The notes: generated by a model not told the origin, from the sequence alone. Positions 34,553 to 43,713 are shown, counted from the stretch's first letter. The stretch is DNA of 64,000 nucleotides from Calothrix sp. PCC 6303 (GCF_000317435.1 NC_019727.1:16758-80757); one strand, 5' to 3'. Program-made: numbers and translations.

Positions 34553-36238
34553 TTATAGTTGTCCGCGCTTTTTTAACTCGTCTTCGATATAAGCTCGTAT
34601 TCTTTTGATTAACATTCCTTGCTTAAAATTCCAGAGTAAATTCAAGGTATTGTGGAGTAACCAATCGTTAACTAAGTGATTGTTAAGGTGAGAAAAAATA
34701 TCCTGCGAGCGAGTTTTTATTTGTTTTTCTAGGGAATTAAGTTGTTCTTTTGGATATCTTGGCCACTCTGGTAGGGCAATTTCTTTTTCTGCTGAACCAA
34801 CTAGAGGAATAATTGGCAAAAAGTAAGATTCATCTTTATTCTGTTTGAAAACTTGCCATTTTGGATTATTCTTTAGTGTTGGGGACCAGGAATTAAATAG
34901 CGGGTTAGAGGCTGATAAAACAAAATATTCTTTGAGGAACTTTTGGCAATTACGGCGGCCAAGTATATAGTCGTGGTGGCGAAAACTCGGGTGCAGGAAA
35001 CCACCAAAAGCACGCAGACTACCAGAAGCTAACGGTTTTAAGCGATCGCTTTCTCTAACGGGGCTAATTAAAAAACGGCTGTAGATATTTTCATCTTGAG
35101 CTAAAATTAATTCTTCAGGTTTGAACCGAGCATTAGCCATGAGAGCGTAGAACAACCGCAACATGATACTGGGTAAATTAGTGTCAGGATTTACAGCTGC
35201 TACATCATCAGGGAAAGGATCGATTAAAACAGTAGCCCATTTTGCTTGTTGTGGATCTCGAGAGTTATGCTGTTCATCAACTTGTAAATGCGAGCGTACA
35301 AGTTCTATTGGTTCGTTGTTAAGTGAACCCCCATCAACTGCAAGGAATTGGTAAGAACCTGTATCGACTGATGATATATCTGGGCTAATAGAGCGATATG
35401 AGTAATATTGACACGTTGAAATCGAAGTAGGTACTTTCCACAAGCGCTTTTCGTATTCCTCAGTACTAACTCTTACTAAATCACGAGCCGCTAAAGCACC
35501 TGGGAACGCACTGCTGGCTAAAGCTGATTGAACCATTAGTTGCCATTTACTTGCATCACTACCATCTGGATTGAGAGCGATTGCATTACCAACAATTTCA
35601 GTATTTGTCCCTAAAGCAAAATGCATGTAATCTGCATGGAGAACCATTTTATGCCCTTTAATACCAGGGTCTGCTCCTTGTGTTGATATTGTATAAGGAA
35701 CACCACGCAGATTGGTGACACACATATAAACTTGAAGTGGGTCAGCGAAATAAGGTCGTTTTTTTAATGCGCTTTTGTTATTAATAACACTATGAATAAC
35801 ATCCTTACCAATAGCATCAAGAATGCTAGAGTCTAAAACTGATAAGAATTGAGCTTTAGGATCGGCTAAATCCTTAGTCTTCAAGAATTCAGAAATATCA
35901 ATTTTTTGTACCCAAGCCTCGTAGAACTTATTATTTACAGGTTTCTCCCCTGGATATTGGGTAACAGGTGTAATGTCATCAAACAAAGAAGCAGCAGTTA
36001 TAGCAGCGGTAATTCCACCAGCAGAAGTTCCAGAAATAGCTTTGATAATAACATCATGGCAAGGAATTTCCCATTGAGAATAATCCTCGCCGTGCAGTTG
36101 CTGTTGCATTTGTTTCTCTTGATACCAATTATCAAGAGCCTCAATTAAAAAATCAATAACACCTGAGCTATAAGCACCAGCAGAAACTGCACCAGCCATA
36201 ACTAAACCAATTTCAAAAGCAGGAGATTTATCTTGCAT
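34553..36238 (-). CDS. Patatin-like phospholipase / acyl hydrolase
   Basis: Patatin-type enzymes release fatty acids from membrane lipids with a Ser-Asp dyad. The serine lies in ISGTSAGGITAAI (~residue 75) and the aspartate in FLAVDGGSLNNEP (~300). A glycine-rich oxyanion segment (IGLVMAGAVSAGAYSSGVID) opens the protein. I use ATG 36238 because MQDKSPAFEIGLVMAG fits the family; TTG at 36304, overlapping the upstream GMC stop (TTGA), is the alternative. At ~560 aa it is longer than the minimal patatin domain, and the extra C-terminal region is unassigned. It lies directly downstream of the GMC gene in a lipid-oxidation cluster, where it could supply free linoleate. Confidence 0.85.
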   Translation of the reverse strand: MQDKSPAFEIGLVMAGAVSAGAYSSGVIDFLIEALDNWYQEKQMQQQLHGEDYSQWEIPCHDVIIKAISGTSAGGITAAITAASLFDDITPVTQYPGEKPVNNKFYEAWVQKIDISEFLKTKDLADPKAQFLSVLDSSILDAIGKDVIHSVINNKSALKKRPYFADPLQVYMCVTNLRGVPYTISTQGADPGIKGHKMVLHADYMHFALGTNTEIVGNAIALNPDGSDASKWQLMVQSALASSAFPGALAARDLVRVSTEEYEKRLWKVPTSISTCQYYSYRSISPDISSVDTGSYQFLAVDGGSLNNEPIELVRSHLQVDEQHNSRDPQQAKWATVLIDPFPDDVAAVNPDTNLPSIMLRLFYALMANARFKPEELILAQDENIYSRFLISPVRESDRLKPLASGSLRAFGGFLHPSFRHHDYILGRRNCQKFLKEYFVLSASNPLFNSWSPTLKNNPKWQVFKQNKDESYFLPIIPLVGSAEKEIALPEWPRYPKEQLNSLEKQIKTRSQDIFSHLNNHLVNDWLLHNTLNLLWNFKQGMLIKRIRAYIEDELKKRGQL

Positions 36239-36300
36239 AAATTTCTTTTTATCTTTTTTGATTTCAAGTATGTTCTTCGCTCGGACTTCAGTTAAATAAA

Positions 36301-38241
36301 TCAATTACCTTGAGCGTGCTTAATAATAACATCACTCGCTTTTTCACTAACCATGTAAATAGCTGTAACAATAAAGAAGCCGGGAATATAAGGAAAAACA
36401 GACGCATCAACTACGCGCAAATTCTGCGTTCCATATACTCTAAAATTGCTATCCAAAACAGCCATTCTGTCTTCTTTGCGTCCAATTTTACAGGTTCCGC
36501 AAGCGTGGTGTCCCCAAGCTTCATCTTTTACAAATTGCTTAATTTCCTCTGGTTCGTCAATAATTTTCCCAGGTAGTAACTCGGCTTTTGTAAACAGCTT
36601 ACTTTTATTGGTAATGCGTCTGACAAACTCAACTCCCTTAACAACAGACTGCAAATCTTCTTGCTTGACATCATTTCCTTCATCAAAGTAACGGAAATTA
36701 ATTACCGGGACATCTCGAGGGTCTGCTGTTTTTAAAGTTACCGTACCTGCTGTATTGTTTGTATGAGCTTTCAGAATCGCCCAAGTAAAAATATTCTGTG
36801 CTTTACTAATTTCTTCTGAATATTTGAGAAAATAACCTTTAAAGAATGCTGGCAACCCAAAAATAAACAAGTCTGGGTCTTTTCTCTGTTCGTGGGACTT
36901 TTTAATAATACCTACTACCGCTCCATTGGTTGCGTACACACCAGATTTAGTCGCTTTCCATTGGAGAAGACAGGAGTCAGTTATTTCCTCACCAGGTTGT
37001 GGTTCTTTAAATGTACAATTTTCCAAGATAGGGAAATCTTCATTCATTTGACTTACCACACCAACTTCATAGCGGTCCTGCAAATTAGCACCAACTCCTG
37101 GGAGGTCTACGCGGACTTCGATTCCTAATTCGGATAGTTCTTCTTTCGGTCCAATCCCAGATAGTTTAAGTAATTGAGGGGTATTGAAAGCACCACCAGA
37201 AAGAATTACTTCTCTTTTTATATATACCCTGCGTATCGTTTGGGGGTTATTTTCTGTATCGGCTTTCGGGTCAGCTCTGTATATATGTTTTCCCTCCAGG
37301 TACTCTACGCCAATTGCAGTATTGCTATCGCCAAACAAGACTTGGGTAACGAATGCATGGGTTTTAATAATTAATCGGTCAGGAAACTGGCTTTCAACTT
37401 TCCGGATATATTCTCTTGTACCGTTGCGCTTACCACCGTTGATAGCAAGGGGAATGAAAAACACACCTTCAGAACTTTTTTGCGCGACTTCCCAATCATT
37501 AGGGTCTAAAAGTTCATCGACAAAATCCAGTGAGTCTTCGTTTCTACCTCTGAAAAAAGTTTTGAGATTATCAAAGAATCTATCGAATAAGTTATAAACC
37601 AGACTTAAGGGATTTTTACGCTTTTCTTGGAATGTGGTTAAAGCAGCCTTGATAATTACACTCAATAACTGCCAATCGCCAGTTAATAACTTGAAATCGG
37701 CGCGATTAGTCGTTAGCCATCCATCAAAACCGTGACGGGTGGGGTTTTCGTTGGGATTAATTGGGCGGTCAATATACTCGCAGCGTTCCAATCTCTCAAA
37801 ATATTTTCGCATATTCTCGCTGCGCCATGAAGAGTCGCCAGTGATGCTGGCAATTTTATCCCAGTCACTGTTGTGGGGATACACTGTAATCATTGCATTA
37901 TGGGCAGTACATCCACCAAGAGTGCCGGCTCTGGGATATAAAATACCTTGATATTGTTTGTCATACTTTAAATCGCGGCGTTGTTGTTCTTCATTAGAAT
38001 AGTGCTTGACAAAGAAATCCCACCTTAAATCCTCGTCTTCTGTTGACCGAGCGTGGAAAGCTGGTACTGAGTAAGTATAGCGTTCGCGTTCTTTGCCCTG
38101 TTCGTCGCGCAAGGGGTCTCCACCTGCTTCTAATAGCAAAACTTTATAACCTGAAGAAGCTAAATTTGCTGCTAAAGGACCACCCCCAGCACCGGAACCA
38201 ACAACGATATAATCAAATTCTAGATTTTCTAACATTTGCAT
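36301..38241 (-). CDS. GMC-family flavin oxidoreductase
   Basis: In this 646-aa protein the N-terminal FAD motif (YIVVGSGAGGGPLAANLASSG) and GMC signature (YPRAGTLGGCTAHNAM) are clear, and the C-terminus carries AWGHHACGTCKIG and VVDASVFPYIPGFFI, with the usual His in the active site. GMC enzymes oxidise alcohols or aldehydes. It sits between the catalase-related haem protein and the patatin, overlapping or nearly overlapping the latter, so it may act on the C8 alcohol or oxo-acid made by the cluster; the substrate is inference. ATG 38241 (MQM) or the next ATG, two codons on, may be used. Confidence 0.88.
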   Translation of the reverse strand: MQMLENLEFDYIVVGSGAGGGPLAANLASSGYKVLLLEAGGDPLRDEQGKERERYTYSVPAFHARSTEDEDLRWDFFVKHYSNEEQQRRDLKYDKQYQGILYPRAGTLGGCTAHNAMITVYPHNSDWDKIASITGDSSWRSENMRKYFERLERCEYIDRPINPNENPTRHGFDGWLTTNRADFKLLTGDWQLLSVIIKAALTTFQEKRKNPLSLVYNLFDRFFDNLKTFFRGRNEDSLDFVDELLDPNDWEVAQKSSEGVFFIPLAINGGKRNGTREYIRKVESQFPDRLIIKTHAFVTQVLFGDSNTAIGVEYLEGKHIYRADPKADTENNPQTIRRVYIKREVILSGGAFNTPQLLKLSGIGPKEELSELGIEVRVDLPGVGANLQDRYEVGVVSQMNEDFPILENCTFKEPQPGEEITDSCLLQWKATKSGVYATNGAVVGIIKKSHEQRKDPDLFIFGLPAFFKGYFLKYSEEISKAQNIFTWAILKAHTNNTAGTVTLKTADPRDVPVINFRYFDEGNDVKQEDLQSVVKGVEFVRRITNKSKLFTKAELLPGKIIDEPEEIKQFVKDEAWGHHACGTCKIGRKEDRMAVLDSNFRVYGTQNLRVVDASVFPYIPGFFIVTAIYMVSEKASDVIIKHAQGN

Positions 38242-38279
38242 ATTACCTTAATCCAATCAAGTTTAGAACTAAATTTATC

Positions 38280-38325
38280 TAGGACTTACGCAGAAGTTAC
38301 GGAATAATCGAACCGCGTAAATCCT
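38280..38325. repeat. Short GACTTACGC-type inverted repeat
   Basis: AGGACTTACGC (38281-38291) and GCGTAAATCCT (38314-38324) are inverted with one mismatch. They match the ends of the MITE at 39896 and look like a minimal internally deleted copy. It lies between the GMC and catalase-related genes. Confidence 0.5.
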
Positions 38326-38340
38326 GTTATCTACTATTAA

Positions 38341-39252
38341 TTACCGATTGCGGAAACGCTGATGTCTAAAAAATAGTTGGCTATCACCGTAAAATGATGA
38401 TACAAATTCTGATGTTGTTTCAATAAACCCAATTAGTTGAGCTTGTTGTCTTAACTCTGTTGGGTTCATTTGTTTCATCGCTTCAGAATCAACACCATAA
38501 ATGGAAAATAAAAATGTTCCCGCTGGTATTGTCGCAAGGTCATTTCTAAAGTCGTGCGGTGTTTCGGGAAATTGAATCTTTGGATTGGGAACGAGAAAAA
38601 TCTGTGTAGGATAATAAGGTTTACTCTCTTTTTCCCCTTGTTGATTAATTTCTGCTAAGTCTTCTAAATACAGCTTCGTTGGATATTTTGTAACTCGACT
38701 AAAAATTAAGTTAATCAAAATTGGTCCAACTTCTTTAACAACTGGAACAATATTTGAAAGTTCGTTCGCAAATAAATTATAATTTTTACCTTGTCCTGTT
38801 AAAGAGACTAAAGCTGAGAAGTTACCTGAAGGATGACCATCGACTAATAATTTGAGTGCAAGACCAGGAGCAAATCCTCTATCTGCTGGGTCTCCTGTTA
38901 CGGATAATCGTAAAAGTCCGTATGACGCACCTTTAAATAAACCTGTGAATGTATTTTCTGTCGGGACTAATTTAATTTTAGCTACACTCCCGTGGGCGTG
39001 TATTGTTTTTTTCCAATTTGCCTCTACTTCGTCGGATTGACGACCCATCTTTGATTTTAATGCGGTTGAAAATAAACCCAAAATATCTATTTTCTTTAAG
39101 GGAGGAAGTTCGTCATATTTAGATTTGATAATTTTTTCATTCCACAAAAATTCTTGCTTTCTATGAGCTTTCCAGGATTGATAATCTTCAGGTAAAGAAC
39201 CATTATCTTGAGCGTTATGCCAATATTTACGAATCGAATTTAAGTCTTTCAT
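38341..39252 (-). CDS. Catalase-related haem protein, probable fatty acid hydroperoxide lyase
   Basis: This 303-aa protein is shorter than true catalases (~480 aa) and keeps the haem-pocket region HAHGSVAKIKLV (distal His), the GLLRLS strand, and a catalase-like end (DSQLFFRHQRF). In Nostoc punctiforme a catalase-related protein next to a COX-like dioxygenase cleaves linoleate 10S-hydroperoxide to 1-octen-3-ol and 10-oxo-decenoic acid (Brash and colleagues). The same two families occur here in the same order on one strand, so a 10S-hydroperoxide lyase is the leading prediction. An IS4-type remnant now separates them by 1.47 kb. The proximal tyrosine was not located by eye. Confidence 0.78.
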   Translation of the reverse strand: MKDLNSIRKYWHNAQDNGSLPEDYQSWKAHRKQEFLWNEKIIKSKYDELPPLKKIDILGLFSTALKSKMGRQSDEVEANWKKTIHAHGSVAKIKLVPTENTFTGLFKGASYGLLRLSVTGDPADRGFAPGLALKLLVDGHPSGNFSALVSLTGQGKNYNLFANELSNIVPVVKEVGPILINLIFSRVTKYPTKLYLEDLAEINQQGEKESKPYYPTQIFLVPNPKIQFPETPHDFRNDLATIPAGTFLFSIYGVDSEAMKQMNPTELRQQAQLIGFIETTSEFVSSFYGDSQLFFRHQRFRNR

Positions 39253-39895
39253 TGTTTGATTGAATTTGATGTTTTTATAACAATAGTTGACTTTTGTGAG
39301 GAAGTAGGAGAGTGAAATCTAAGTACAGGACAAAAATTTTATAACATAAATAAAATTACCCATTTTAGAGTCACAGATTGAGAACAATAGAACGAAGAAA
39401 ATCTAAGCCATAACGAAAAATACTTTTACTACGACGACCGTGCTTTTAAGCATAAGAGGCTTATTTTGATGTAACCATTCCCCAATTAAAACAGCCCAAC
39501 ATAAGGCTAAAGTTAAAATAGCAATCAGTTTACTCAAACGCTCAGAATCTTGAAGATGGTTAGATTCGAGGCAAAAACCCCTTGTCTTGAAAATACCGAA
39601 TAATGTCTCAATACCCCAACGATGAGCATAATCTGTGATCGCTTTATTTGGAGCAGTTTGAGTGGCGACAACAAGTAAAGAACCATCCTTCAAGACGTAA
39701 AGCTGCAACGTATAGCCAAAGTCCCCATAATCGTCTCTGACGACGTAAAACTTTAGTTTGTCCTGGTTGCAAGTCTTGAAATACAGTTTTGAGTACTGGG
39801 GTTTGCAAGCAGATAACAAAGCCAATCTTGACCGACAAATTCCCTATCTGCGCTCAAATGATCGATTTTCTGTTCGGGAAAATATTCTAAAAACC

Positions 39896-40099
39896 TAGGA
39901 CTTACGCATTGACAGAAAAATCAAAATAGGGGTATAGGTTTCCACGCTTTGAGCTTGATTTTTCTGTTCCGCACCATGCGATAAGCGGAGCTTAATGCCG
40001 AAGGCATATCGCAACCAAGAAAGGGTAATTTACAAAAGCCTGAAACAACGTATTTACGTTGATACACAACATAGCCTTTTGTACAGTGCGTAAGTCCTA
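39896..40099. mobile_element. 204-bp MITE with GACTTACGCA ends, inserted in the IS4 remnant
   Basis: The ends TAGGACTTACGCATTG and CAGTGCGTAAGTCCTA are inverted copies with one mismatch. The 5-bp direct repeat AAACC flanks the element (39891-39895, 40100-40104). Removing it and one AAACC restores QLFQRFLEYFPEQ in the transposase frame exactly. Confidence 0.85.
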
Positions 40100-40225
40100 A
40101 AACCGTTGAAATAGCTGCATTCTCTCACATGTGTTAGAATTACCTCGCTTATCCAACAAACACCATACAACTGGAAATGCAATCCCTTGATGCACTATTC
40201 CCAACATTAGGATATTAAATGTTGT

Positions 40226-40282
40226 TTTACCCTTGCGGGTTCGCCACTTCCTTCAACGGGGGGAACCCCCGCAACGGAGTGG
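40226..40282. repeat. 57-bp palindromic dispersed repeat inserted in the IS4 remnant
   Basis: GCCACT and AGTGGC with C/G-rich arms (CCCC/GGGG) form a strong hairpin. The surrounding transposase frame (KFGE, then TTFNILML) joins when exactly these 57 bp are removed, and they introduce an in-frame TGA. It shows that such small cyanobacterial repeats move or are copied into new sites. Confidence 0.65.
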
Positions 40283-40585
40283 CTCACCAAACTTCCACTC
40301 GGTACGGTCAATCGAGAGTATCCACGGTTGAGGAATATTCATCAAATTGACTACTGTGTGAGTGATCGCAGAATAATCTATCTCGAAATTTCTAAAAAAC
40401 CTTTGTAACCGCTTGTAATGCGAATCCTGGAGTGCTTTTCCTGTAAATGCTGCTGCCAAATCGCTCAAATTTACTGTTCTAACCCGTAATAGCGCGATTA
40501 GAAACCCTGCTAGAAAGCTTAATCTTGCTCCATGCCATCCCAAGTGTGGTCGTAATTTTTCCCGTATTAGATTAACCTGATTCAT

Positions 40586-40722
40586 AAGGGTTTCATGCTA
40601 TTTTTATTTCTTATTTTTTATGAAACCCTTTTCCTCTAACACTTTGCAAGCTTTTGTCCCGTACAGAGGAGTAAAATATTAAATATTAAAATATTCCCCT
40701 ACTTCTTCGTGTCCTAAGCTAA
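40586..40722. repeat. Perfect hairpin at 40588-40632 between IS4 remnant and dioxygenase
   Basis: AAGGGTTTCAT and ATGAAACCCTT are perfect 11-bp inverted copies separated by an AT-rich loop. It may be the outer end of the IS4-type element or a terminator after the dioxygenase gene (read on the minus strand). Confidence 0.4.
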
Positions 40723-42477
40723 CTATTTCCAAGGCTTAAAACCATTAGTCACATTAACTAAAACGGGTGCTAATTCAGGATGGTGACGTTTCAAAACAGT
40801 TACTAAGTTGTTTCTATCAATCCAATCTAAACCAAACTGAGTGTAAACCTCCGCCGTATAATCCTTAGTAAAGAAGCGGTCGCTCTTTAGTCTTCGAGAA
40901 GCCATAAGGATAAACACGCGGAAAGCAGTATCGCTAAATCCAAACTTCTCAGGGATATCCTCAGCATATAGACCAACCATTAGATCTACACTGTCTATAT
41001 TGTTGTTATAAACTTCGCGTAATTCCTTAGCCCATTGCTTATTACTGGTAATCTCCTCAAAACTCTTAACTTTACCCCGACCTATTAACTCCCGGAAACG
41101 ATTATAACGGGGAACACCTCGTTCGCGATCGCGTAGGATATCAACAGCAGCCAAATCAAAAGCACCATTTGGATCGCCCGTGAGTTCCCCGGTCAGTTGG
41201 CGTAAAAACTTGGGATAGTTATGTAACCGAACAGCCCCAGGGTGGGAAATTCCAAAAGAGTAAAACAAATCGGACATTTGAACTTCTTCCATGAAAGCGC
41301 GAGTTTTACTACCAGCGACTTCAGGAAAAGATTTTTTATGGAGTAATTTACGGGTTTTAAGCGAATAGAAATCGAAATCATCCGGAATTAAAGCGTGCAT
41401 CCGATATACAGACACAAATTCTTCTGTCAAATAATAAGGAGCAGCATGGTGGTCTGTTGGCGAACCGATGATTCCACTCAGCAACTCGCTATCACCAATA
41501 TGTCCTACAGTGTCTTTAACTTGTTGCCCTAATATTCCCCACCAGTTAGCATTTAAAGCAATATCAGTCACAGGATGGGGAAGAATAGCAGGAGTCCATT
41601 CAACTGTATGAATTTTAGCCATCAAAGCAGCATTAATTAACCGCGCATGGTCAAAAAGTTCATCATCCTTCCACTCAGGATATAATTTGCTCAAATGGTC
41701 ACAGATAGTATTGTGTTCTTTAACAAATAGGGTATGCAGCATACTTAACCCTACCCACCAAGCACCAGGAAAGCCTACTTTGTCAATTCCTAATTTTGGG
41801 TCCAGTGGTAAAAAACCGTCTTCCTCTAACCGCATCTTCCCATTGACACGGGAGCGAACTTCTTCAATAGTTTTCTTATCGTTACCGTAAACCTGTGAAC
41901 CATCCCACCAATGAGTACAGTGGTTAATAAAAGTAGCAGGATTTTTAGTATCTCCAGAACGAGTAGGGTCTTCTAAAGTTCTACTCACTTCCATTGGACG
42001 GTGTTCTTGCGGCCAAGAATCATCCGCATCAATAGGAATCTGGAATTTGTTATCTGGCTGGTTATTACCGTGGCTAAACCAGTCATGCGTTTGAAATTGA
42101 ATCCACGCAGCCGCAAGCAAATTGAGAATAGTCGCAGGCTGAAATTCCTCTCTGGCCAACAGCATCCGACTAACAGTCCGAGGATTAGGCGTTAGCAAAT
42201 TTGCTTCATCAACTTTGACATCTTCCAAAGGTATGTTGCGTCCAAAGCGAGTTCCCACCATCCCCATTTCTGGATGCTTGAGGTCATTATAGCTACCATC
42301 AGGAGTGCGAGCCTTCAAATAATTATGATAAGGACACTTCATCGTTTCAGGTAGCTTAGTAGTATCCGCCAATTGCGACGTATCCTGAAGGTTATTCTTA
42401 CGCAATCGACCGCGAAATTGAACTACTTTTAATAATCCAAGGGGAGTAGGTAACTTATGCCAAGGAATTCCAAACAT
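40723..42477 (-). CDS. COX/alpha-DOX-like haem peroxidase, probable linoleate 10S-dioxygenase
   Basis: This 584-aa protein belongs to the animal-type haem peroxidase superfamily. The distal haem His lies in QFQTHDWFSH (~130) and the cyclooxygenase-like YRMHALIPDDF (~360) supplies the catalytic Tyr and proximal His (as in COX Tyr385/His388). LFVKEHNTICDHL and HTVEWTPAILPHP are also family motifs. The best-studied relative is the Nostoc punctiforme linoleate 10S-dioxygenase, whose neighbour is a catalase-related lyase, as here. It would add O2 to oleate or linoleate. Plant alpha-dioxygenase activity is the alternative. A good ribosome-binding site (AAAGGAGATATTTCA) precedes ATG 42477, and the promoter region shares an element with the hydrolase gene. 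Confidence 0.85.
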   Translation of the reverse strand: MFGIPWHKLPTPLGLLKVVQFRGRLRKNNLQDTSQLADTTKLPETMKCPYHNYLKARTPDGSYNDLKHPEMGMVGTRFGRNIPLEDVKVDEANLLTPNPRTVSRMLLAREEFQPATILNLLAAAWIQFQTHDWFSHGNNQPDNKFQIPIDADDSWPQEHRPMEVSRTLEDPTRSGDTKNPATFINHCTHWWDGSQVYGNDKKTIEEVRSRVNGKMRLEEDGFLPLDPKLGIDKVGFPGAWWVGLSMLHTLFVKEHNTICDHLSKLYPEWKDDELFDHARLINAALMAKIHTVEWTPAILPHPVTDIALNANWWGILGQQVKDTVGHIGDSELLSGIIGSPTDHHAAPYYLTEEFVSVYRMHALIPDDFDFYSLKTRKLLHKKSFPEVAGSKTRAFMEEVQMSDLFYSFGISHPGAVRLHNYPKFLRQLTGELTGDPNGAFDLAAVDILRDRERGVPRYNRFRELIGRGKVKSFEEITSNKQWAKELREVYNNNIDSVDLMVGLYAEDIPEKFGFSDTAFRVFILMASRRLKSDRFFTKDYTAEVYTQFGLDWIDRNNLVTVLKRHHPELAPVLVNVTNGFKPWK

Positions 42478-42616
42478 TGAAATATCTCCTTTATTGTGCT
42501 TAAATCTTGAACAGAAGTTGAAGGAAAGTTTTTAGTGAAGAATCAGAGAAATAATCTTTAATTTTCCAGATGTAAAAAGAGTTTTTTAGTTTGTTTGCTA
42601 ACGCTCTTTTCTTTTC

Positions 42617-42703
42617 CATATACATATATTATCTTGAGCAAATAGGCTTGATAATTAATTATTTTTCGATAAAATTATAATGAAATATTCAGTATTTTTA
42701 GAT
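42617..42703 (-). promoter_or_regulatory. Conserved upstream element, copy 2 (dioxygenase gene)
   Basis: The counterpart of 32682-32766: the cores CATATATTATCTTG and TAATTAA(C/T)TATTTTTCG are identical, and it ends TATTTTTAGAT. It lies about 140 bp before the dioxygenase ATG. A putative common regulator could bind here; the AraC-type protein encoded at 43192 is a candidate. Confidence 0.6.
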
Positions 42704-43067
42704 TCTTCTCAAAATGTAACTCAAATATTTAATATTTTCTAAGCGTCCCCTCATTTTGAGAGTTGATGATTTCCATAAATCTTTAAATAAAAAATACTAG
42801 ATTAGTAAATAACATAATCTAGTATCGCATTGAGATAATATATTAGTGGCTCTTCCATAGGTGTTATGCTGAAATTGAAACAATAATTCGGGATTTACCT
42901 TGAATAGGAAAGCTTTTGGGTAGTTTTAACCTTAATTTTATTCCAAAAGCTCAAAATCCAAGTTTAAAAGCTATCTTTCTTGCCCCGTAAGGAATATGAG
43001 CTATTTTATAAGCATTTTTAGCATAACAAGTAATGAAGAACCATATTAGTTGATTAATTAGCAGTTA
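42704..43067. other. Non-coding gap upstream of the dioxygenase promoter
   Basis: AT-rich and without a convincing gene. No structure beyond the conserved element on one side and the inverted-repeat element on the other was seen. Confidence 0.3.
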
Positions 43068-43175
43068 ATAAGTGCATAGGCAAAATTAATTATATATTGT
43101 CATTGCTAGGAACGAAGCAATGCCAATATTCTCAGGTTTTCGGAATGTCTAATTAATTTTGCACAACTACTTAGG
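43068..43175. repeat. MITE-like element with GCAAAATTAATTA ends
   Basis: GCAAAATTAATTA (43081-43093) and TAATTAATTTTGC (43150-43162) are perfect inverted copies, with weaker similarity outside (AAGTGCATAG and CAACTACTT). CATTGC-GAACGAA-GCAATG, a common cyanobacterial hairpin repeat, sits inside. No target duplication was established. Confidence 0.5.
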
Positions 43176-43191
43176 TAATATTTTGATGCCG

Positions 43192-43713
43192 TTATAACAA
43201 TGCATGAGAACGCTGTGTCTCTCTCCAAGCACGGGGAGTATTTTTATAGTAATCACGAAACTGACAGTAGAAATGATTGATATTTTGATAGCCTATTTTT
43301 AAAGCAATCTCTTCAACGGAATCATTAGTTTCTAAAAGTAAGGAGCTTGCAGATGCTAGTCGGCGCTCAATAATCCAATTATTGACAGTTTTCCCGGTAA
43401 GTCTTCGCACTAAGTCGGTTAAATAAGCTGAGGAATAACCAACTGCTTGAGCTACTTCTTTTAGTCTAATACTTTGATGATAATTCAATTCAATGAACTC
43501 AAAGACCTTATGCAGTTTTAGAATGGATGGAAATACAAAGTCTTGACTATTTGATGTTTTACTCTCAGTGATAATAGGGAATTTCTCATGGATGAGATGA
43601 ACCTTCACAAAATCTTTCTCCGCTATCATTATCTCAAAACCTGCTTTTTTTAAGCATTTAATTAATAGATTTTGGGTTTCACTACTAGCATCATTTATTA
43701 AAATATTGAGCAT
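43192..43713 (-). CDS. AraC-family transcription regulator with vestigial receiver-like N-terminus
   Basis: In this 173-aa protein, residues ~70-170 are an AraC double-HTH (IRLKEVAQAVGYSSAYLTDL, then VEEIALKIGYQNINHFYCQFRDYYKNTPRAW). Residues 1-50 (MLNILINDASSETQNLLIKCL) resemble the start of a response-regulator receiver but lack the rest, including any phosphorylatable Asp in context. It is transcribed towards the dioxygenase gene, 714 bp away, and may control the lipid cluster through the conserved upstream elements; this is inference. ATG 43713. Confidence 0.85.
   Translation of the reverse strand: MLNILINDASSETQNLLIKCLKKAGFEIMIAEKDFVKVHLIHEKFPIITESKTSNSQDFVFPSILKLHKVFEFIELNYHQSIRLKEVAQAVGYSSAYLTDLVRRLTGKTVNNWIIERRLASASSLLLETNDSVEEIALKIGYQNINHFYCQFRDYYKNTPRAWRETQRSHALL

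Larger units (their letters stand above)
39372..40585 (-). pseudogene. Decayed IS4-type transposase gene, split by nested insertions
   Basis: The N-terminal part starts at ATG 40585 (MNQVNLIREKLRPHLGWHGA) and runs to ILSIDRTEWKFGE at 40283. It resumes as TTFNILMLGIVHQGIAFPV after a 57-bp palindromic insertion, reaches RMQLFQRFLEYF, and is then interrupted by a 204-bp MITE. Beyond it continues as PEQKIDHLSADREFVGQDW and, after frameshifts, as HRWGIETLFGIFKTRGFCLE and finally HGRRSKSIFRYGLDFLRSIV, ending at about 39372. The motifs are those of IS4-superfamily transposases (DRTEW, ADREF, W-x-IE-x-LF). Terminal repeats of the IS were not defined. Confidence 0.85.

Noticed and set aside
40723..42477. 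Plant-type fatty acid alpha-dioxygenase as the primary call for the haem peroxidase
   Set aside because: The neighbouring catalase-related gene matches the known 10S-dioxygenase/lyase pairing better; alpha-dioxygenase is kept only as an alternative.
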